Shown here: in pieces, positions 26,662 to 37,800 of the stretch
Layout: the number at the start of each line of letters is the position of its first letter
Position numbering within the stretch: the stretch's first letter is position 1
NCBI GenBank assembly: GCA_024642285.1
Contig: JAHEBJ010000014.1
Location: 1 to 42,352, forward strand
Origin: Sphingobacteriales bacterium
GTDB lineage: Bacteria > Bacteroidota > Bacteroidia > Chitinophagales > Chitinophagaceae
DNA: 42,352 nucleotides
Direction of reading: 5' to 3'
Notes under the pieces: generated by a model
Seen by the model: only the letters and a program-made list of their open reading frames with translations
Database searches by the model: none
Told to the model about the DNA's origin: nothing
Position numbers and translations under genes: made by a program

Positions 26662-28242
26662 ATGAGTAAAACAGCAAATCACCCAAGAGGCCTTTACGTT
26701 TTATTTTTCACCGAAATGTGGGAACGTTTTGGATACTACCTGATGCTGGGCATCTTCTCCCTTTACATGCTGGATAGTGTTGAACATGGCGGCATGGGGT
26801 TTTCAGCCGTAAAAAAATCTGACATTTATGGTACCTACCTTGGGTTGGTTTACCTGACGCCTTTTATTGGCGGATTATTGGCAGACAGGATATTGGGCTA
26901 TCGCAAAAGTATTATAATTGGAGCCTTACTTATGGCGTCAGGCTACATAGGTTTAGCACTTCCGGGAGAAACGACTTTCTACCTTTCTTTATTTCTTATA
27001 ATTATTGGAAACGGTTTCTTTAAACCCAATATCTCAACATTAGTGGGCAACCTGTATAACCAGGAACAATACAAGGATAAAAAAGATGCTGGCTACAATA
27101 TCTTTTACATGGGGATAAACATTGGAGCTTTTGTCTGCAATTTTGTTGCCGCCTATATGCGTAATAATTATGGTTGGGGTTATGCTTTTGCCGCCGCAGG
27201 TGTTGGTATGCTTATTGGCCTTGTATGGTTTCTGAAGGGGATGAAACATGTAAAAGATGTTGATGTGCTCAAGCCTGTTCAAAAAGAAGATCTTCCTTTA
27301 AGCAAAATCTTTACCATGGTGCTGTTGCCGGTTTTTGCTTTTGCTATAATTGGCTGGATGATTCCGGGAAATATTTTTGGAAGCGATGGAACCGATGCTT
27401 TTCTGATAGGCAGTGTTCCCGTTGTTGTTTTTTATGCTTCGCTCTGGTTCAGGGCCAGTCCCGAAGATAAACGACCCGTTGGTGCTTTACTGGCTGTGTT
27501 TGCTGCGGTAGTAATTTTTTGGGCAATCTTCCACCAGAATGGCGATGCCTTAACTGTTTGGGCAAAAGACTATACCGACCGTACTATCGACAGTAAAGTA
27601 ATGGAAAAAGGATTTGATGCGGTAAATCTAACTCAGAATCTGGCCTACGACCCGGCTGCACCAGATAGCTATTTTAAAAATCTGCCGGCAGATAAAATGC
27701 CCGAAGCCGGAAAAAGTTTAAAGCTTTATTCAACGGAACTATATCAATCAATAAACCCTTTTTGGGTAATTTTCCTTACGCCGCTGCTTGTTGGGTTCTG
27801 GGGCTTTTTCCGGCGAAGGCAGAAGGAACCGAGTACCCCGGCCAAAATTGTATTGGGTTTGCTAATTACCGGATTATCGGCTTTAATAATGGTGGCTGCC
27901 GTTAAAGCAACTAGTGTAGATTCAGAAAAAGCTTCTAACTGGTGGCTTTTTGGAACCTATGGTATCATTACGTTTGGAGAACTATGCCTTTCACCAATGG
28001 GCTTATCGCTTGTATCAAAACTGAGTCCGCCAAGGTTAACTTCATTATTAATGGGAGGCTGGTTTTTATCAACTTCCATTGGTAATAAATTATCAGGGAT
28101 TCTTTCAGGATTGTGGGAAAGTTATGAAGACAAATCAAAATTCTTTCTCATAAATTTTGCGTTGGCATTTGCTGCTTTCCTGTTGCTATTTGCTATGCTA
28201 AGATGGTTGAACAAGGTAATGAAGGAAAAAGGAGTTAAATAA
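26662..28242 (+). CDS. POT-family oligopeptide transporter (copy 2, divergent motifs)
   Basis: The protein has 526 residues and the same fold as copy 1. The PTR2 signature GNGFFKPNIS is intact. The first motif reads EMWERFGYYL (E18 to L27), so the usual final Gly is Leu. In the later helix, where copies 1 and 3 have FEQ, this copy has FHQ with H291 (IFWAIFHQNGDALT). An outer loop of about 55 residues after this helix (about 303-357, including PDSYFKNLPADKMPEAGK) is longer than in its neighbours. These differences suggest altered proton coupling or substrate. Copy 3 starts 11 bp downstream, so the two are probably one operon. Confidence 0.92.
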   Translation: MSKTANHPRGLYVLFFTEMWERFGYYLMLGIFSLYMLDSVEHGGMGFSAVKKSDIYGTYLGLVYLTPFIGGLLADRILGYRKSIIIGALLMASGYIGLALPGETTFYLSLFLIIIGNGFFKPNISTLVGNLYNQEQYKDKKDAGYNIFYMGINIGAFVCNFVAAYMRNNYGWGYAFAAAGVGMLIGLVWFLKGMKHVKDVDVLKPVQKEDLPLSKIFTMVLLPVFAFAIIGWMIPGNIFGSDGTDAFLIGSVPVVVFYASLWFRASPEDKRPVGALLAVFAAVVIFWAIFHQNGDALTVWAKDYTDRTIDSKVMEKGFDAVNLTQNLAYDPAAPDSYFKNLPADKMPEAGKSLKLYSTELYQSINPFWVIFLTPLLVGFWGFFRRRQKEPSTPAKIVLGLLITGLSALIMVAAVKATSVDSEKASNWWLFGTYGIITFGELCLSPMGLSLVSKLSPPRLTSLLMGGWFLSTSIGNKLSGILSGLWESYEDKSKFFLINFALAFAAFLLLFAMLRWLNKVMKEKGVK

Positions 28243-28253
28243 AAATCAAAGCA

Positions 28254-29735
28254 ATGAATGCAATAACACTTGATGACATCCAGGATTTTAAAGGCAAGTA
28301 TCCCAAACAACTCTGGTTTTTATTTTTTGTAGAGATGTGGGAACGGTTTTGTTTCTATGGCATGCGTGGTGTACTTGCTATTTTTATGGTTGGACAAATG
28401 CAGATTACCGACCGGGAGGCTAACCTGAAATATGGCGCCATACAAGCTTTTGTATATGCTTTTACTTTTATCGGTGGAATATTTGCAGATAAAATTCTGG
28501 GGTTTAATAAGTCGCTGGTCTTTGGAGGACTGGTAATGATCCTGGGTAACCTGATAATTGCTTTTTCTCCGGCAGATTTCTTTTACATAGGGATTACTTT
28601 ATCCATTATAGGAACCGGTTTTTTCAAACCCAATATATCAACAATGGTTGGAGATTTGTATAAGCAAGGTGATGAACGCCGGGATGCAGGTTTCAGTTTG
28701 TTTTATTCCGGTATCAATCTGGGAGCATTGCTGGGTGGCATAGTTTGTGTTTACCTGGGCAAATATGTTTCCTGGAATGCAGCATTCTTAGCTGCTGCAA
28801 TTGTAATGGCCATAGGTGTTGCCACTTTTATTTTTGCTAAAAAACAACTGGGGCCAATCGGTCAATCACCTATTCTGCATCTAGAAAAAAACAAAAAGAG
28901 ACTACGGGAAATAGCAGTTTACATAGGCATTTTATTTTGTGTACCATTGATTTTAATTATGGTAAAAAACACCGACTACACCGATATTTTCATGTATACC
29001 ATTGGCCCATTGGCGTTTATTTATTTTATGTATGAAACACTTAAATTAAAAACAACAAAAGAAAAACTACAAATTGGCGCCGCCTTTATTTTTATTTTCT
29101 TCTCTATTGTTTTTTGGGCATTTTTTGAACAAAGCGGGGGATCGCTGAGTTTGTTTGCTGAAAAAAATCTTACACATGAAGTATTAGGTATTCCCATGGA
29201 TCCTAACATGGTTAACAATTCCTCCAACTCCTTATTTGTAATAATATTCAGCTTTCTCATTGGCCTGATATGGATATGGATGGCTAAAAAGAAAATAGAA
29301 CCCAATACAGTAGTAAAATTCGGACTGGCATTTTTGTTTCTGGCGGGAGGTTTTTACGTATTTTACTATACCCGTTTTTTTGCCGACAGCAATGGTGTTA
29401 CATCCCTGAACCTTTTTACGTTTGCCTGGTTTGTTATAACATTTGGAGAATTGTGTTTGTCTCCAATTGGCATGTCTATTGTAACAAAATTATCGCCTAA
29501 ACATTTATCTGGCATGATGATGGGTATGTGGTTTCTTGCTTCGGCTTATGGGCAGTATTTTGCCGGCTTACTAGGTGCCGGCATGAGTACCCCTAATAAT
29601 GATGCAAGCTTGTTGGAAAAACTAATGGCCTATACCGACGGCTACAGGCAATTGGCTATTTATGCACTTATTGCCGGTGTTATATTAATCATAATATCGC
29701 CGTTGGTAAAAAAGATGATGTACGAGGTTAAATAA
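28254..29735 (+). CDS. POT-family oligopeptide transporter (copy 3)
   Basis: The protein has 493 residues, the shortest of the three. Its motif is EMWERFCFYG (E27 to G36), the PTR2 block is GTGFFKPNIS, and the later helix carries E292 in VFWAFFEQSGGSLS. GELCLSPIGMSIVTKLSP near the C-terminus is shared by all three copies in similar form. It lacks the long charged loop of copy 1 and the long outer loop of copy 2. The 3' end overlaps the end of the DUF1501 gene on the other strand by 8 bp. The three copies are clearly diverged, so duplication is not recent. Confidence 0.92.
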   Translation: MNAITLDDIQDFKGKYPKQLWFLFFVEMWERFCFYGMRGVLAIFMVGQMQITDREANLKYGAIQAFVYAFTFIGGIFADKILGFNKSLVFGGLVMILGNLIIAFSPADFFYIGITLSIIGTGFFKPNISTMVGDLYKQGDERRDAGFSLFYSGINLGALLGGIVCVYLGKYVSWNAAFLAAAIVMAIGVATFIFAKKQLGPIGQSPILHLEKNKKRLREIAVYIGILFCVPLILIMVKNTDYTDIFMYTIGPLAFIYFMYETLKLKTTKEKLQIGAAFIFIFFSIVFWAFFEQSGGSLSLFAEKNLTHEVLGIPMDPNMVNNSSNSLFVIIFSFLIGLIWIWMAKKKIEPNTVVKFGLAFLFLAGGFYVFYYTRFFADSNGVTSLNLFTFAWFVITFGELCLSPIGMSIVTKLSPKHLSGMMMGMWFLASAYGQYFAGLLGAGMSTPNNDASLLEKLMAYTDGYRQLAIYALIAGVILIIISPLVKKMMYEVK

Positions 29736-30921
29736 AATTCAAATATTCGAATTTATTTCCGAGTATCATTTTATCATCAGCCGCCAACCATTTATTTAAA
29801 ACGGTAGCATACACATTTTTAAAATCAACTTTGTGTTTCAGGTCGCCATCGTTTAAGTCGGCAAGATCGGGCATTGTATTTAAAATACCTTTTTCTTTTA
29901 GCCCGCCGCTGATGAAGAACATATTATTTGCAGTGCCATGATCGGTTCCGTTGCTGGCATTCTGTGTAACCCTGCGGCCAAACTCACTAAAGGTCATCAT
30001 CAGTACATCTTCAAAACGTCCGTTGGCTTTTAAGTCGGTAGTAAATGCTTTTACCGCATCGTTCAGTTCGGTAAACAATCTTTTTTGCTGATTGTCCTGA
30101 TTTACATGTGTATCAAAACTTCCTAAGGAAACATAATAAACTTTAGTGTTGATGTCCGACATGATCAAAGAAGCAATCGTTTTTAAATCCTTTCCCATAC
30201 CTGTGTTGGGATAGGCTTGTGATGTAGGATGTACTTTACTTTGCTGATAAATATAATCGGCGCTGCTGAGGGTGGCGCTCATGGTCTTGTACAAATAATC
30301 GATGGTTTCTTCGCCGGGTTTATGATCGGCATTTACATCTTTTATAAAACGACCATTACTGGTATTGTATAATTTTTTGGGGTCTTTAAATGCGAGTCCT
30401 TTGTTTTCTTCTCCTTTCAAAGCAAGACTTAATACATCATCCAGTTCCATGGCTTGTGTGGGTTTGTTGCAACCTTTGCATTGTGCATCTAAATAGCGGC
30501 CAAGCCAGCCTGTGTTAACATACTGGTTGCTTTCGCTGGCGCTGTGCCAAATATCCATGCTTCTGAAATGTGAACGATCGGGATTTGGATAACCAACACT
30601 ATTCATTATGGCCAGACTGCCATCATCATACAAACCTTTAAATGCCTCCAACGCAGGGTTTAATCCAACTTCATCCGTCAGCAACAAAGATTTGTCTTTG
30701 GCAATGCCCAGCTTTGGTCTTTCTTTATAATAAATATCGTTACGCACCGGTATCACCGTATTCAAGCCATCGTTACCGCCACTGAATTGTATCACTACAG
30801 CCACTTTATTTCCTGGTGGCACCATCATGGGCTTTTCAAAAGCCTTTAAAAATTTCGGCATCATCATAGATGCGGTAGCTAATGAACCGATCTGTAAGAA
30901 TTCTTTTCTTTTAATAACCAT
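29728..30921 (-). CDS. DUF1501 family exported protein
   Basis: DUF1501 proteins resemble sulfatases and alkaline phosphatases in fold, but their activity is not established. This one has 397 residues. The N-terminus VIKRKEFLQIGSLATASMMM looks like a weak Tat-type signal, although the paired arginines are KRK. Family motifs are clear: FSGGNDGLNTVIPV, RSHFRSMDIWHSA, SLGSFDTH, TFSEFGRRV and NGTDHGTANNMFF. The His and Asp in these motifs could hold metal. It starts 20 bp after the DUF1800 gene and must be co-transcribed with it; the two families are nearly always paired. Confidence 0.9.
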   Translation of the reverse strand: MVIKRKEFLQIGSLATASMMMPKFLKAFEKPMMVPPGNKVAVVIQFSGGNDGLNTVIPVRNDIYYKERPKLGIAKDKSLLLTDEVGLNPALEAFKGLYDDGSLAIMNSVGYPNPDRSHFRSMDIWHSASESNQYVNTGWLGRYLDAQCKGCNKPTQAMELDDVLSLALKGEENKGLAFKDPKKLYNTSNGRFIKDVNADHKPGEETIDYLYKTMSATLSSADYIYQQSKVHPTSQAYPNTGMGKDLKTIASLIMSDINTKVYYVSLGSFDTHVNQDNQQKRLFTELNDAVKAFTTDLKANGRFEDVLMMTFSEFGRRVTQNASNGTDHGTANNMFFISGGLKEKGILNTMPDLADLNDGDLKHKVDFKNVYATVLNKWLAADDKMILGNKFEYLNFI

Positions 30922-30941
30922 TTTTCATTCTTAATTTTTAA

Positions 30942-32390
30942 TTAGCATAGCTGATACTCCGGCGTTGCCATAAGATTTACAACAGCACTTTTAATATAGT
31001 TTTCCCTGCTTTCTGAATTCACATATTTATCAAGCACCGCATTGCTTACCTGGCTCTTTGTTTGCAAAACCGTATCAGCAATATTTTCCAGCAGTTTTTC
31101 CCGTTGTACTTTTTCAAAAATTTTATTTACCGAAGTCCAGTCTATGTTGGCTGTTCCGCCTTTTATTGAAGCCTTAATTTTCTTTACAGCCATTTCCATC
31201 ATGCCCATCTGAACATCATCATCTACCTTAGGCATAATATTCAGGGCGTCGTTGGCAGTAAGTATTTGTGGAATTCGAAGGCGAAGCATTAAGGAACTGC
31301 TGTCTATCCAGTTTTTGCCGCCCGGCCAGCCGGCTACGTTTGGCGGTACAAACAATACCTGTCCCAAGGCCCGCTGAAACAAAAGCTGCGACTGATCATT
31401 CTCCAGTTGCATGGGCAACAACCTTCGGATGCCTGCCATCAATTCAACCGGCGATTTTATTTTATTGCCAATGTTTTTCTCCTCATAAAACCAATCGCTG
31501 GTATAAATATCTTCCAGTAGTTTTGAAATATCATAGTTGTTGCTGAAAAACCTGCGGCTTAACCATTGTTGATTTTTTTCATCTACATTTTCATTAACAA
31601 AATAGCGGTATATCTTTTTAGAAATATAGCTGGCAGTCTGTTTGTTTTCTAAAAGTATGTTCAGGATATCATCGCCATCAAAATTTCCTGTTTTGCCTAA
31701 AAATGTTTTACTGTCAAAATCGTGCTGATTTTTCAAGAATGTAAATTCACCTTGTGCATTAAAACTCCAGCCAGTGAAAGCACGTGCCGCCTCTTTAACA
31801 TCGTTCTCGGTGTAATTGCCACGGCCCATGGTAAACAATTCCATTACTTCACGGGCAAAATTTTCGTTGGGCTTCGATTTTCTGTTTTGCTGGTTGTTTA
31901 AAAAAGCAATCATAGCAGGTGACTTGCTCACCGCCTTTAACATATCCGCAAAACTTCCTAATGCATTGGTACGGATGATATGCAGCAACTCCTGCTGGTA
32001 AAAACTGTTTTGATTTCTGCAGGCAAAATGACCATGCCAGAACAGGCTCATCTTTTCCCTTAGCTGGGCTTCGCTTTTCACCATGGTTTCCAGCCAGCGG
32101 ATATTCATTGTTTTCAGGTCTTCCCTCGACTGGTCTCTAATTTTCTTCCTCAATACGGGGTCACTCAATTTTTTCTGTATTTCTCTTGGATCGGTTATTC
32201 CCATCACGTACTCATCAACTGGATTTTTTGTCACTTCAATTTTTGCAACGGGCTTGTCCGATGTTTTAACCAGCAAAGCCCATAAACTTTTCCTTGACAT
32301 GGAATCCAGCGATGCAGCATTTTCCGCCATAGGACCAAAGGCGCTGCGCCACAATAAATGTTGATTTTTTAAACGATTTGAAGCCGGCAT
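30942..32390 (-). CDS. DUF1800 family protein
   Basis: This family of unknown biochemical role is found beside DUF1501 in Bacteroidota, Planctomycetes and others. The protein has 482 residues. Conserved blocks are MSLFWHGHF with its paired His, NENFAREVMELFTMGRGNYTE, AARAFTGWSF, VPPNVAGWPGGKNWID and the C-terminal ATPEYQL. No convincing signal peptide is visible at the chosen ATG. The start could lie elsewhere, or the protein may be exported with its partner. The 138 bp between this gene and tamL hold no gene and no strong promoter. Confidence 0.9.
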   Translation of the reverse strand: MPASNRLKNQHLLWRSAFGPMAENAASLDSMSRKSLWALLVKTSDKPVAKIEVTKNPVDEYVMGITDPREIQKKLSDPVLRKKIRDQSREDLKTMNIRWLETMVKSEAQLREKMSLFWHGHFACRNQNSFYQQELLHIIRTNALGSFADMLKAVSKSPAMIAFLNNQQNRKSKPNENFAREVMELFTMGRGNYTENDVKEAARAFTGWSFNAQGEFTFLKNQHDFDSKTFLGKTGNFDGDDILNILLENKQTASYISKKIYRYFVNENVDEKNQQWLSRRFFSNNYDISKLLEDIYTSDWFYEEKNIGNKIKSPVELMAGIRRLLPMQLENDQSQLLFQRALGQVLFVPPNVAGWPGGKNWIDSSSLMLRLRIPQILTANDALNIMPKVDDDVQMGMMEMAVKKIKASIKGGTANIDWTSVNKIFEKVQREKLLENIADTVLQTKSQVSNAVLDKYVNSESRENYIKSAVVNLMATPEYQLC

Positions 32391-32528
32391 GATGATTGCA
32401 CTATATTTTATTTGACCGAATGTATTTTAAAGACTGTTGCAATGGCTAAAAGTTTAATTGAAGCCCGGAATTTAAATCATTATAAATAATCCCGAAAACA
32501 ACTGCTATTTCACCACGAATTTTTTTTG

Positions 32529-34820
32529 CTAAAACGGCAAACCCAGAGCTATATTCAATATAAGGTTTTCCCTTCTCCAGGCACTGCTGCCAAAATCTAT
32601 CTGCTTTAAAACCCATCGCTGCCCATCTGGCAAATAAGGTTTCCGCAGCGGGACCCCGATATCAACTCTTATTAATACAACACTTGCATCATAACGCACA
32701 CCGATACCGGAAGCCACGGCAAGTTCTTTAAACCAGTTTTTGCTGAGTTGTCCTTGCTTGCCAAAAAGCAATGTATCTTTTGTCCAGATATTTCCTGCAT
32801 CAAAAAAAACTGTCGTGCTAAGACTAGATGTTATAGACAACCGAATTTCTGAATTGAAAAGAAACTTGTAGTCGCCGCCGATTAACTGAAAAAAACGTTG
32901 ATCAATCAACGTTGGCTTATATGTTCCAGGCCCCAAATTGCGAACTCTGAAGCCCCTGATGGAACTGGAACCACCAATAAAATATTGTTTTGCAAATGGA
33001 AGTAATGCAGAATTGCTGTATGGAAAACCAATGCCTAACTGAATCCTGTTTGCCCATTCAACATTCTTCACCAATTTCCTCGTGTAATGAAGGTCAAAAT
33101 CAGTTTTAACATATTGAGCAAATGGAGTATTGAAAATTTCTTTTTGTCTGAAGCTTTTTGCACCTGATACGAGCCCCGCAATATTACCAGAAAGGTCGAT
33201 ACCTGCATTAAAATGCCATTTATTTTTTCCTCTCTTTGATCCTTTGTTGAATGTATAAGTAAAATAACTTCCCAAAATTGCCTCGGAATAAACACTGAAC
33301 AAAATCTCGGGTGTAGCTATCACCTGTCGGTAAAAAGAATCAGTAATATCACTTGCGTTTAAATAGCTTAATGAAACCGGGGCAAATGTAAATTCATTAT
33401 TAGCATTAGTTTTCCAGGTAAAATCATATTGCAATCGAAATAAATTTTTCGTGTAATATAACTGCCTGCGGTAGAGTTCATATCCAATCAACAAATTTGT
33501 ATTGGGAGGATAAAAATTATTCTCTTTTATACGCAAAAAAGGTATTGCATAATAGGGAAACTTAATACTGGTTTCTCCTCCCAATCGGTAGGTATTATTA
33601 TTACTCAATGAATCGGCATAAGGAATTTCTAAGGCTGCATATGTTTTAAGTGTAAGTAATTCGGCGCCTCTAAAAAGGTTCTTGTTTTTCCAGTTAATAC
33701 TAATTTGGCCACCCACAGAATTATTTTCTTTAATAAAACCATCAACCTCGCTCTGCAACGATTTCATTTTAGCAGGGGTAAGATAATAGTATACATTCAT
33801 CCAGTGCTTGTTAGCAGAATCCTTATCTGCTTCGAATCTGTTTTTTACAAATTTAAAAGTACCAAGGCTGATCAAACGGTTTAATGTTGAATTTTGTGAT
33901 CGGCTGCTGTACAAACTACCGGGCCTGTACGTTACAGCGTTGGAAAAAAGCTTAGGCTTAAATTTTTTAGTCGAATCCTTTATATACAGTCTGTCAATTC
34001 CAACCGCACCGCTGATACTGGTATCCATTTGAGCTTTTAAAAGTGAATAATTGGGGAACACCGCAATATTATTTATGTAGTATGGATACTTTGCCTGTTC
34101 CGGAATATTTTTCTTTACATTGAAATAAAGATCAACCTGACGATTACCAATAGAACTGTCGGCATACGCCATCAGGTAATCGGCATTAAAATAATAGTAA
34201 CCCCTGTTTTTTAAATACAGATCGAGCCGGTCTCTTTCGGCACTAATATTGCTTAACGTATATGGATCTCCAGCTTTTATAATGCCTCTTCTTTTTTGGT
34301 GTTCTTCCAATAAATTCAAAAGATCTGAGCTATCCTTTATCCACTTAATACTTTTAATATGGTATTGTGGCTGCACGTTTGCTGTATAAATTGCTTTAGT
34401 AAAGTAACCTGAGTTCAAAGTATCTCCACGCACGGTTGTATGAAAGTACCCGGTATTTTCCATAAATGACTGTATATTCTCGGCGGTAGCATTTGCATTT
34501 ATCCTACTGCTGAGTACAGGCGCTTCTCCTAATTTTCTTCGCAGAAAAGGGCGGAGGCCTTTTTCCTTTTTTGATTCACCTATTACATACCACCACCAGA
34601 CTTTATATGGCTGCCCGAGTATGAATTTATTTCTGTTAGGCTTTACAGCAAGTTTCAATTGTTTTGCCAGTTCTTTTTCTGATTCTTTTACTTCGGAGCT
34701 TTTCTTAACAACAATTCTAGCACCTTTGTAGAGTTTTTCACCAGGTGGTAAAAACCGGTTTACACTGCACGACGTTATTGCTGACATCAAAATCAATCCA
34801 AGAAAATAATTCCTATTCAT
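32529..34820 (-). CDS. tamL: TamL: TamA-like Omp85 outer-membrane lipoprotein
   Basis: Omp85 proteins insert or translocate other proteins at the outer membrane. This one has 763 residues and begins with a lipoprotein signal, MNRNYFLGLILMSAITSC, with C18 as the lipid site. POTRA-like repeats fill about residues 25-345. The C-terminal barrel carries the Omp85 lid-loop motif IRGF (621-624, in GGSSSIRGF) and ends in NIALGLPF, with the terminal aromatic. A lipidated TamA relative encoded beside tamB is the TamL type described for Bacteroidota. It starts 16 bp after tamB, so the two form an operon. Confidence 0.9.
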   Translation of the reverse strand: MNRNYFLGLILMSAITSCSVNRFLPPGEKLYKGARIVVKKSSEVKESEKELAKQLKLAVKPNRNKFILGQPYKVWWWYVIGESKKEKGLRPFLRRKLGEAPVLSSRINANATAENIQSFMENTGYFHTTVRGDTLNSGYFTKAIYTANVQPQYHIKSIKWIKDSSDLLNLLEEHQKRRGIIKAGDPYTLSNISAERDRLDLYLKNRGYYYFNADYLMAYADSSIGNRQVDLYFNVKKNIPEQAKYPYYINNIAVFPNYSLLKAQMDTSISGAVGIDRLYIKDSTKKFKPKLFSNAVTYRPGSLYSSRSQNSTLNRLISLGTFKFVKNRFEADKDSANKHWMNVYYYLTPAKMKSLQSEVDGFIKENNSVGGQISINWKNKNLFRGAELLTLKTYAALEIPYADSLSNNNTYRLGGETSIKFPYYAIPFLRIKENNFYPPNTNLLIGYELYRRQLYYTKNLFRLQYDFTWKTNANNEFTFAPVSLSYLNASDITDSFYRQVIATPEILFSVYSEAILGSYFTYTFNKGSKRGKNKWHFNAGIDLSGNIAGLVSGAKSFRQKEIFNTPFAQYVKTDFDLHYTRKLVKNVEWANRIQLGIGFPYSNSALLPFAKQYFIGGSSSIRGFRVRNLGPGTYKPTLIDQRFFQLIGGDYKFLFNSEIRLSITSSLSTTVFFDAGNIWTKDTLLFGKQGQLSKNWFKELAVASGIGVRYDASVVLIRVDIGVPLRKPYLPDGQRWVLKQIDFGSSAWRRENLILNIALGLPF

Positions 34821-34836
34821 ATCGGCCGCTTAAAGT

Positions 34837-37800
34837 TCATTTTTTCTTTTTCCATCCAAAAAGTTCATTGAATGTGTCAAAGTCCAGGGTTACTATAAAT
34901 CCCAACCCTGTCTCAACTATAAATCCATCCATAAAAACTTCATATTGATTTTTACGATATGCCTTCAGTAAATACTTGCCATCTTTCGAAAGTTTATAGC
35001 CAAACGTTACGTCGGGTATGTAATCGTTGTTTGATTTTGACGCAGCTTCCTGCCCCTGTACTGCAAAATGTTTTCCAAGGCTTATGGTTAACCTGTCATT
35101 AAAAAAACTTTTGCTCATAGCTATATTAAGATCCGTATGTTGTGTAGCAACCCCGTTATTATAATCTTTGTAATTGTTAAGATTTAAATCAATGTCTATT
35201 CCCTCCAATAAGCCTTGTGCAATTTCATTTAATGCTGATGAAAGAAAGTGACTTACACTCTGCCGGGCAAGATCATCAAAATCAGTACCAGTTCCTTTAA
35301 AGAAGTCGCTGCTTTGTTCACTGATAAATTTGTTAAGCAATAAAAGTGAAAAAACCTGCTTATTGGTCGAAGACTCATCAATACGCAACTGTGCCAGCTT
35401 ATTTTCAATTGTTGTTCGAACATCGCTGTTAATGGTTGCATCTTCGTCTACCAGCTGGATATCAAATTTTAAAATTGGTTTGTTTAATGTCCCTGTCAAA
35501 TAGAGTATTACCTTAAAGGGAATTTTTTTGTTTAAGGAATTGGTAAGTGCGGGATCGGCATTTCCTACTTCATTTCCTAACAGATCGTTAGCTGAAGATT
35601 TAACTGTATAGGAAGCAACGATATCCATTCTTGCCCTCATAGGGTCGCCAGCAAACATAATCGAACTGCCCTTTTCCAATATAAATTTACGTTTCAGAAA
35701 CTGGTAATTAAAATCATAATATCCACTCGTCAATTCGTAAATACCAGAAAGGACGATATGCCCCCCGGGGTCCACTCCTGCATTCAGGTTAGCTGCCCCC
35801 TTTACATTTATTTGGTCACCGGTAATTGGATCAATAACAATAGTCAGTTCTGCTTTTTTCTGTACTTCAACAGTAAGATTGTAATTGAGAAACTGAGCAA
35901 ACCCCGGTACGGCTTCTTCCTTTTCAGCAAATGGCTTATAAAGTGATTTCAAATCAAAAGTATCGAGATCGATAAAACGAACGATTGTCTTTCCCTCATC
36001 TTTACTGTAACTGGTTTCAGGAACAACAATAACAACATTACTTTTATCCTTTACAGTAATATCTCCCCGGATAACAGGAGAAACCAAATTCCCCGTAATC
36101 TTAATATTCAGATCTGCGACTGCCAGACCGTAAAAGTCGCTTACGGTGGACTTAGGGGCATTAAGTAAAATAAAATCAGCAGCATTTATACCAAGATCAA
36201 AAATAAATTCCCTGGCTTCATCCTCTTTAACATTGCCGTCAATTTTCAACTGGTTATTCAAAGAATCAGATATGATAAAATAATCCAGTTTTATTTCAGG
36301 ATATTTAAAAACAATTTTCTGTTTTTTTATACTAAACGCTGTACCTAATTGAGCAATATTGAATCTTGCAGTGTCGAAATTTAACTGGCCATTCCAGCGT
36401 GGATCATCAAACCGCCCATTCAGGTTCATATTGCCATACATATTACCCGAAGCATTCTTTAACTCGCCTCCGGCAAATGCCTCCAAATCAGCAACATTGA
36501 ATTTATTAATGGTGGCGTTAATATCAAATTGCTGCTGAGTGTTGTTTAAATAATAATTTCCAATAGCAGCAATATCATTTCCTTTTCCTTTTAATCCAAG
36601 AACAACCAAAATATTATCGTCGGTCTTTTTTTCACCCAACGCCTGTAAATTTCCAAAAGGTATTTGCTTGATTGCAAGATCGGTTATAGAAAAAAAACCG
36701 CTAAAAGCAGGCAGTTCTTTCTTCAAGTCAGTCACTTCCATTTTTGCCATTAAAATGCCTGATAAAAAAACTGTATCCTGGTTTATAATTGAACTAATGC
36801 TTTTTAAATTAAATTTTTCAATATCAATTACGATTAAGCTGTTTGAAAGTTCTTGTTTACTGTTTACATATATTTTTGAGGTGTCGTTGGTTATTAAGAG
36901 ATTATGGATGATTAACCCATCAGGTGAATATTTTACATAATTGTCGGCAGCTACCTCCCAATTTTCATAATTGAGAAGCAGTTTGTCTTTGAGATGGAAA
37001 AAATAATTTTTGTCCTTGGCAAAAAACGATGCTTTTCCTCCAAACCAATCTTTGCCTTTTTTATCTTTTGTAATTGTATTTATTAAAATACTGTCATTGG
37101 CTATAGTTCCGTTAATCACGCTACCATAAAAAATCCCTGATGCATGATTTAATGTATCAAGATTAATATCATAGTTTAATCTTTCATTTTCAGAAACAAC
37201 ATCAATGCTGCCATTCCGGATAGCATAATCATCGTAGGCCAGGTAAGGAACGAATAATTTCAAGTTTAAGGCACTGTCAGTTTTGTCAGATGCAAAATTT
37301 CCGCTGAAATTAATGTTGCTGTAATCTTTGAGCCCTGGCACAAAGGTTGTTATCAACGGATGTTTTTTTACTACCCCTTCAAATACCACTTGCTGATGGG
37401 AAAAATTTTTTGCGACAACAGAATCAGATATGCTATAATAATGATTGACATATTGAACAACCACATCGGCAATTTTATTATAATCAAAGCCACCTTGTAC
37501 ATGGAGGTCAGCAAAAGGTGCGTTTAAATTTATATCATCTATTCCATTAGCCGTGGTTGCAACTAACGAAATACTATCTACAGAATAATACTTTTTTCCA
37601 ACCTGCATCTTTACTGAATCAATGAGTGTGGTAACATCAAGATGCCGCGGTTGAGTATTATTAGCTGCAATCTTAGCCTTTAGTGAAAAATTCAATGTGT
37701 CATCATACAAGTTAAGATTCTGAAGCTGTGCTGTATCGATATTTATAAAACCAACTAAAGATGGGTATTCATTTTGAAGATTCGCCCTAACATCATATTG

